Origin: a virus
DNA length: 24,982 nt
Reading direction: 5' to 3' (one strand)
IMG/VR virus record: IMGVR_UViG_3300043420_002038
Location: 1 to 24,982 of that record
The translations under genes were made by a program, and so were the position numbers. Positions 21,309 through 24,982 of this stretch are shown here, in pieces (the first letter of the stretch is position 1; every line of letters begins with the position of its first letter). A model generated the notes under the pieces. It did no database searches. It was not told the origin of the DNA and was given only the letters and a program-made list of their open reading frames with translations.

Positions 21309-21867
21309 ATAAAGAGTTTCCCTTATTGTCAGTTATTTCATAATAAGTATACTTAAATTTGACTTCTGCTGTAAAAAATTCAGCATCGCTATCTGTAGCA
21401 TCAAATAATAATGTAGTTAAATCATATGGAAATAGGTCATAAAACTTTACTTGAAAGTTTGGTCTTTGATTACTAGTTAAAATTTGAAGAGTACCATCGG
21501 AATATAGATTTAAATTTGAATTTATATTGGTTTCTACTTTTTGAGCTTGTCTTTGTAATGTGTATATTTGATCTAGAGATTCCGGATAGCCAAGACCTCT
21601 AATCCAATTCTGTATTTCCATATAGTTTTCTAGACTTTCATCTACCATAAATCGAAGATTAAAGTCTTCAAATTTTATTTTATCTCCTGGTTGAGAAATG
21701 TCTTTTAAATATGAGGGTTGGTTTGCTATACCAAGAGCTAATGATGGTATGTTTGCAGTATTTGAAAAAAATGCTACTTTTGGTGCTCTAGTTATAGTAA
21801 ATTTAAACTGGGTTGGAGATAAAAAATTTCTATTTTGTATTTGATTACTATAAGCGTTTCCAGTCAT
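21295..21867 (-). CDS. gp3: gp3-like tail completion/sheath stabiliser protein
   Basis: 190 residues (T4 gp3 is 176). The assignment rests on position between 23 and uvsY, the usual place of gene 3 in T4-like cyanophages, and on the tail-tube-like pattern FLSPTQFKFTITRAPKVAFF, then PGDKIKFEDFNLRFMVDESL and ENYMEIQNWIRGLGYP, a beta-rich fold shared by tube and tube-capping proteins. In T4 gp3 caps the tail tube at its head end. A late octamer lies just upstream (21878-21885), but no ribosome-binding site is visible and the predicted leader would be only a few bases. Confidence 0.75.
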   Translation of the reverse strand: MTGNAYSNQIQNRNFLSPTQFKFTITRAPKVAFFSNTANIPSLALGIANQPSYLKDISQPGDKIKFEDFNLRFMVDESLENYMEIQNWIRGLGYPESLDQIYTLQRQAQKVETNINSNLNLYSDGTLQILTSNQRPNFQVKFYDLFPYDLTTLLFDATDSDAEFFTAEVKFKYTYYEITDNKGNSLYEYR

Positions 21868-21877
21868 TTTTTTGAAC

Positions 21878-21885
21878 TATTTATG
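21878..21885 (-). promoter_or_regulatory. Late promoter, CATAAATA
   Basis: The minus strand reads CATAAATA, differing from the late consensus only at the first base, 10 bases before the gp3-like ATG (21867) and a few bases after the gp23 terminator T-tract. The expected transcript start would leave a leader of only about 5 bases. Confidence 0.55.
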
Positions 21886-21890
21886 GACAT

Positions 21891-21920
21891 AAAAAAAGAG
21901 GACCTCTCGGTCCCCCCTTT
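21891..21920 (-). terminator. Rho-independent terminator after gp23
   Basis: On the minus strand GGACC-GAGA-GGTCC forms a 5-bp GC-rich core with a GNRA tetraloop (21900-21913); it can extend outwards through G-T wobble and A-T pairs (AAGGGG with CTCTTT), followed by seven T (21891-21897). It lies about 20 bases after the gp23 stop. Confidence 0.9.
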
Positions 21921-21941
21921 GGATATATTTTTATATCTAGA

Positions 21942-23375
21942 TCACATTAGGTTCTTGACCTGTACTCTACGATAGTAGCGGTTGCTATTGACCTGTAGAC
22001 GGCCTAGACCTTGGCTACCAACATCACCTTCTGCAAATGGATTCGCTACCATTCCGTAGCGAGTCTTGAAGCCAATCTTAGGCTGGAAGGTGTTCTCACC
22101 AACGGCACGAACCATTTGAAGAGGAACATAAGGACAATAGAAGAGTCCTGCGTCATAAGGTGAGGTTCCCTTATATCCTACAACATAGTACTGACCGCCA
22201 TCAGCACCAGGATTGGTTCCACCAGAATAAGGATCGATATATACGCGATACTTACCCATTAGAACGCCAGCAAAAGTGTTGCCGGTGTCATCTACATTTA
22301 GGTTAGCATTTAGGGCAGGGGTGTAATCGAGTACGCCAGCCATGGTTAGAGCTGATGCAACATCAGATGAACACATGATTACATTACCCTTTCCTCTACG
22401 AGTTCTGATTGCAATTGCGTTTGCATCACGCTCGATTTGGAATAGTAGACCCTTGAACTTCTCAACTGACCAACGACCGTTGGAGTCGATATCTAGGTCA
22501 AATACGCCATTGGTAGCAACATTAGTAGCAGCACCCTGCTCAGCAACCTTATAGATGGTTCTGATTACTTCGCGGTTGATTTCAGCAAGAATCTCGGTTG
22601 AGAGAATATTTGCTAATTCCGCTTCAGCATTTAGACCATGGATTGCCTTGAGGTCTTGTGCTAGCTCTAAGCTATACTCGGCCTTTAGTGCTCTTGACTT
22701 TGCCTCAACAAGTACTTTCTCGATTGAGAAAGCCATTTCGTTGAATTGACCACCATTTGCTGAACCTAGAGCTTCAGCATCGCCAGTCTTCATACCTTGA
22801 CCTACATTGTAGCCAAGTGAAGATCCAGCGCCAACTGGATTTAGAATTCCAGGATTACTACCAGTTTGTACGCCACCAGTAGTACCCATACCAGCGACGC
22901 CATCAGTTGCATTAGTAGCACTGTTATTTGCGTTGGTACCAGAGAATGCACTGTTGACTTCGTTATAGAATGCTTCGTCGCCAGACTGGTTTTCATAGCG
23001 TGAACGCATTGCGAAGATTAGTCCAGTAGGACCAGTCATTGGTTGTACACCAGCTAGGTCGTATGCAACCAAGTTAGGCATTGAACGACGGATTAGGCTG
23101 ATTAGAACGGGATCAAAACCAGCAACAGGACCGCCAGCAGCAGCGCCAGTACCTACGCTACTGTAAGCACCATAACCACCAGGAGCATTACCTGAATTGG
23201 TTGGTGACTCCATTAGTACACCATTAGAGAAGGCTTGTTCTTCTCTTAGAAACTTTTCTTGGTTTTCGAGCAAGACAGCGGTTACTGCTTTACGATGAGA
23301 ATCTTTGATTGGATCAAGACCATCATAGTTGAGAAGCGGTGCCCACTTTTCTTGCAGATGCTCGGATTGGAACAT
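21942..23375 (-). CDS. gp23: Major capsid protein gp23
   Basis: 477 residues (T4 gp23 is 521). The N-terminus matches T4 gp23 architecture: EKWAPLLNYDGLDPI, then ENQEKFL, later IRRSMPNLVAYDLAGVQPMT followed by GPTGLIFAMRSRYE. The probable gp21 cleavage is VLME|S (56|57), replacing the T4 site after Glu65. Residues about 150-200 are Gly/Ala/Asn-rich. The C-terminal region KIGFKTRYGMVANPF is typical. The start has AAGAGG 9 bases upstream. Codon use is visibly less AT-rich than neighbouring replication genes, as expected for the most highly expressed phage gene. No late octamer is seen in the 53-base gap before it, so it may be read from the gp22 promoter. Confidence 0.97.
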   Translation of the reverse strand: MFQSEHLQEKWAPLLNYDGLDPIKDSHRKAVTAVLLENQEKFLREEQAFSNGVLMESPTNSGNAPGGYGAYSSVGTGAAAGGPVAGFDPVLISLIRRSMPNLVAYDLAGVQPMTGPTGLIFAMRSRYENQSGDEAFYNEVNSAFSGTNANNSATNATDGVAGMGTTGGVQTGSNPGILNPVGAGSSLGYNVGQGMKTGDAEALGSANGGQFNEMAFSIEKVLVEAKSRALKAEYSLELAQDLKAIHGLNAEAELANILSTEILAEINREVIRTIYKVAEQGAATNVATNGVFDLDIDSNGRWSVEKFKGLLFQIERDANAIAIRTRRGKGNVIMCSSDVASALTMAGVLDYTPALNANLNVDDTGNTFAGVLMGKYRVYIDPYSGGTNPGADGGQYYVVGYKGTSPYDAGLFYCPYVPLQMVRAVGENTFQPKIGFKTRYGMVANPFAEGDVGSQGLGRLQVNSNRYYRRVQVKNLM

Positions 23376-23428
23376 TTGCTATTACCTCTTAAAAAATGTG
23401 TTTGTTTTTGTTTGATTTAATATTAAAA

Positions 23429-24610
23429 TCAGTTTTTAGCCAACATAGAAAGTGCTTTCATGTAAGTGTTCATTGAACCAGAATAATCTTCGTTCAATGA
23501 GACTACACCTTCTGAAAGTGTTTCAGGTTGAGCATTTGGAGATGCAGTTTTGGTTGGAAAATATGATTCCCTTAAAGTCTCCATTTTTTCACGATATTCT
23601 CTTTCACTTTCAAACTCAACACTTTCGGCAAGTGAAGCGAGCTTTTCTTTCTGAGTGGTGGCTAGGCCATCAGATACTTCATCAAAGATTCTATCAGCAA
23701 CCGACTCTGAGAGACGCTTGTTGAGTTGAATATTTCTCTCAATTTGCTCGTTGAGTTTTGTTTCCATTTCATCAAGTTTTTCTACCATATTCTCAAGTAC
23801 ATCATATTTTTCTTCAGGGAGTTGTACATAATGATCTTCAAAAAGATTCTTGAGGTTGCTCAAGAATGATTCAGTTAGTTGCTCTTTAATGCCATACTCA
23901 ACAGCAAGAGTATTCTCTTGCATCCATTCGTCTGCAACATACTCTAGATATGAATCAATACGCTCTTCTAGAGTTTCTTTCATCAATTCAACTTCTTCGC
24001 ATAGTCTTTGCTCGTAAGCTGCTTGATATTGCTCTTCTAGAGCATCACGAATCTCACCTACTTTTGAGCGAAGTGCGGATTCAAAAATTAGTTTTGCTTT
24101 ATCTTTAAATTCTTCTGAGAGTTCTTCGCCTTCGACGAGAGCTTGAACATCTTGATCTACATCAAAAGTTTCTTCTAACTCTTCATCTTCATCATCTTCA
24201 TCTTCATCTGACTCGTCTTCATCTGACTCGTCTTCTTCGTTGATTTCCTCAACTTCTTCTAGAGTTTCCGACTCATCTAGAATTTCTTCTACTTCGTCTT
24301 CAACTTCTTCATCAGCTTCTTCTTTTACTGCCATTTTTTGAATGGGCTCAGCTGCGTGTGCTTTTGCATTCACAACATCGCTTACACTCTTAAGTGTGGC
24401 AGCAGGATCTTTAATTTTAGCTGATTCATCATCAGACTTATAATTTTCTGGTGTAGGTCCACCTAGATCTTCCCAATTACCAGTTTGACCATCAGGAATA
24501 CCTGTGGTCAAATGAGGCATTGCTTCTGCTGGTTTGGCACTTGCGTTTACAGCAGATTTGGATTGCTTTGTGCCTACTTCCATTTCTTGTAAGTTTTTTC
24601 CACGAGACAT
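23429..24610 (-). CDS. gp22: Prohead core scaffolding protein gp22
   Basis: 393 residues, longer than T4 gp22 (269). The N-terminal 95 residues are Gly/Pro/Ser-rich. Residues about 96-150 are an acidic run of Glu and Asp with a repeated SDEDE unit. The rest is predicted helical/coiled coil (KAKLIFESALRSKVGEIRDA onward), as expected for a scaffold that fills the prohead. Candidate gp21 sites are LVE|G (158-160|161) and LSE|G (365-367|368); in T4 the scaffold is degraded to peptides during maturation. Position 21-22-23 and the late promoter at 24650-24657 support the assignment. The ATG has GGAGAG 6-8 bases upstream. Confidence 0.92.
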   Translation of the reverse strand: MSRGKNLQEMEVGTKQSKSAVNASAKPAEAMPHLTTGIPDGQTGNWEDLGGPTPENYKSDDESAKIKDPAATLKSVSDVVNAKAHAAEPIQKMAVKEEADEEVEDEVEEILDESETLEEVEEINEEDESDEDESDEDEDDEDEELEETFDVDQDVQALVEGEELSEEFKDKAKLIFESALRSKVGEIRDALEEQYQAAYEQRLCEEVELMKETLEERIDSYLEYVADEWMQENTLAVEYGIKEQLTESFLSNLKNLFEDHYVQLPEEKYDVLENMVEKLDEMETKLNEQIERNIQLNKRLSESVADRIFDEVSDGLATTQKEKLASLAESVEFESEREYREKMETLRESYFPTKTASPNAQPETLSEGVVSLNEDYSGSMNTYMKALSMLAKN

Positions 24611-24649
24611 TTGAACTCTCCGATTTATCTTTTGTATTAAATCTATATT

Positions 24650-24657
24650 TATTTATA
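24650..24657 (-). promoter_or_regulatory. Late promoter, perfect TATAAATA
   Basis: The minus strand carries an exact T4-type late octamer in the gap between gp21 and gp22, 39 bases before the gp22 ATG. It could drive gp22 and gp23 until the terminator at 21891-21920. Confidence 0.78.
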
Positions 24658-24667
24658 ATTTGAGAAA

Positions 24668-24982
24668 TTACAAGGAATTTAAAAATTCATCAAATAGTTG
24701 AATTTTTTTCTCTTCTAGTTGTTTTTGGTCAACTAAGGTATTTATTTTTTTCTTTGTATTTTCAAGCAACCAAGAATTTCTTGATACATCATATATCCAC
24801 TCCACTCCTTCCATAATTCCGTTCACAAATGCATCTGGAGCAGATGGATCTGCAACTATATCAGCTGCAGTCGCTAACATAAAATCATCAGAAACATAAC
24901 GAACACCATTTTTTTCTATTAATGAGCCAATACCACGAGAAGAGACTCCTAATTTAACTCCTTCTGATATTAAAGATGAAGC
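24668..24982 (-). CDS. gp21: Prohead core protease gp21, C-terminal part (5' end beyond the window)
   Basis: The frame is open to the right edge, so only the last 104 residues are visible; the ATG at 24880 is internal. The visible part begins ASSLISEGVKLGVSSRGIGS and continues with RYVSDDFMLATAADIVADPS and a helical, lysine-rich tail. GVSSRG is the motif that carries the catalytic serine in T4-type prohead proteases, followed by the conserved DIV.DPSAP segment. The enzyme cleaves gp22, gp23 and internal proteins after (L/I)-x-E during head maturation. Gene order 21-22-23 supports it. Confidence 0.93.
   Translation of the reverse strand, partial: ASSLISEGVKLGVSSRGIGSLIEKNGVRYVSDDFMLATAADIVADPSAPDAFVNGIMEGVEWIYDVSRNSWLLENTKKKINTLVDQKQLEEKKIQLFDEFLNSL

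Noticed and set aside
23412-23430. Near-palindrome GATTTTAATATTAAATC between gp22 and gp23
   Set aside because: Imperfect and AT-only, without T-tract or promoter match; not enough to call an operator or terminator.
24739-24746. AATAAATA inside gp21
   Set aside because: A perfect late octamer stands in the gp21-gp22 gap at 24650-24657, so this weaker intragenic match is not needed.

Overview
The window is a dense piece of a T4-like marine myovirus genome, almost certainly a cyanophage infecting Prochlorococcus or Synechococcus. The evidence is the T4 core gene order (21-22-23-3-uvsY-uvsW-55-47-46 ... 45-44-62-regA ... 43-uvsX-41), AT-rich sequence, and cyanophage-type additions: a cobS-like ATPase, hsp20, a MazG-like protein and a DUF3110-like protein (a family known mainly from cyanobacteria and their phages). 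Every supported gene is on the minus strand, so the map reads from the right edge to the left. I see no tRNA, insertion sequence, CRISPR array or attachment site, and no gene-free stretch longer than about 200 bases.

Right end (24982 to about 21295): head genes, namely the 3' end of the prohead protease (gp21), scaffold (gp22), major capsid protein (gp23) and a gp3-like tail completion protein. Next (21308 to 15286): recombination and late transcription, with UvsY, UvsW, a small Sm-like candidate, late sigma factor gp55, and the gp47/gp46 nuclease complex with a DUF3110-like gene between its two subunits. Centre (15217 to 11932): a CobT-like protein (metalloprotease-like HEAAH motif plus von Willebrand A domain) followed by a CobS-like AAA+ ATPase. 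Then (11874 to 2138): the replisome, with a DUF3310-like protein, sliding clamp gp45, an unknown protein that appears to start at ATT, clamp loader gp44/gp62, RegA, Hsp20, a second small Sm-like candidate, DNA polymerase gp43, UvsX, helicase gp41, a MazG-like protein and a 60-residue protein. Left end (2080 to 1): three genes, each preceded by a late-promoter-like octamer, probably virion or assembly proteins; one has a nucleotidyltransferase-like domain behind an N-terminus resembling the T4 capsid-targeting peptide.

Genes are packed with TGATG, TAATG and ATGA stop/start overlaps, suggesting translational coupling. Two promoter classes can be read. One is sigma70-like, often with a shared extended -10 nonamer (TGCTATAAT or TGCTATACT), in front of gp55, cobS, the gp43 operon and uvsX. 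The other is a late class (TATAAATA, AATAAATA or CATAAATA) in front of gp22, gp3 and the three left-end genes. The window encodes gp55, which reads late promoters, and gp45, the clamp that activates late transcription in T4. Five of six hairpin terminators are followed within about 20 bases by a promoter-like element, so the genome is divided by compact terminator-promoter units. The main unexplained items are a plus-strand promoter upstream of gp55, a 13-bp perfect inverted repeat over the hsp20 promoter, an apparent ATT start, the CobT/CobS pair, and the capsid-targeting-like nucleotidyltransferase protein.
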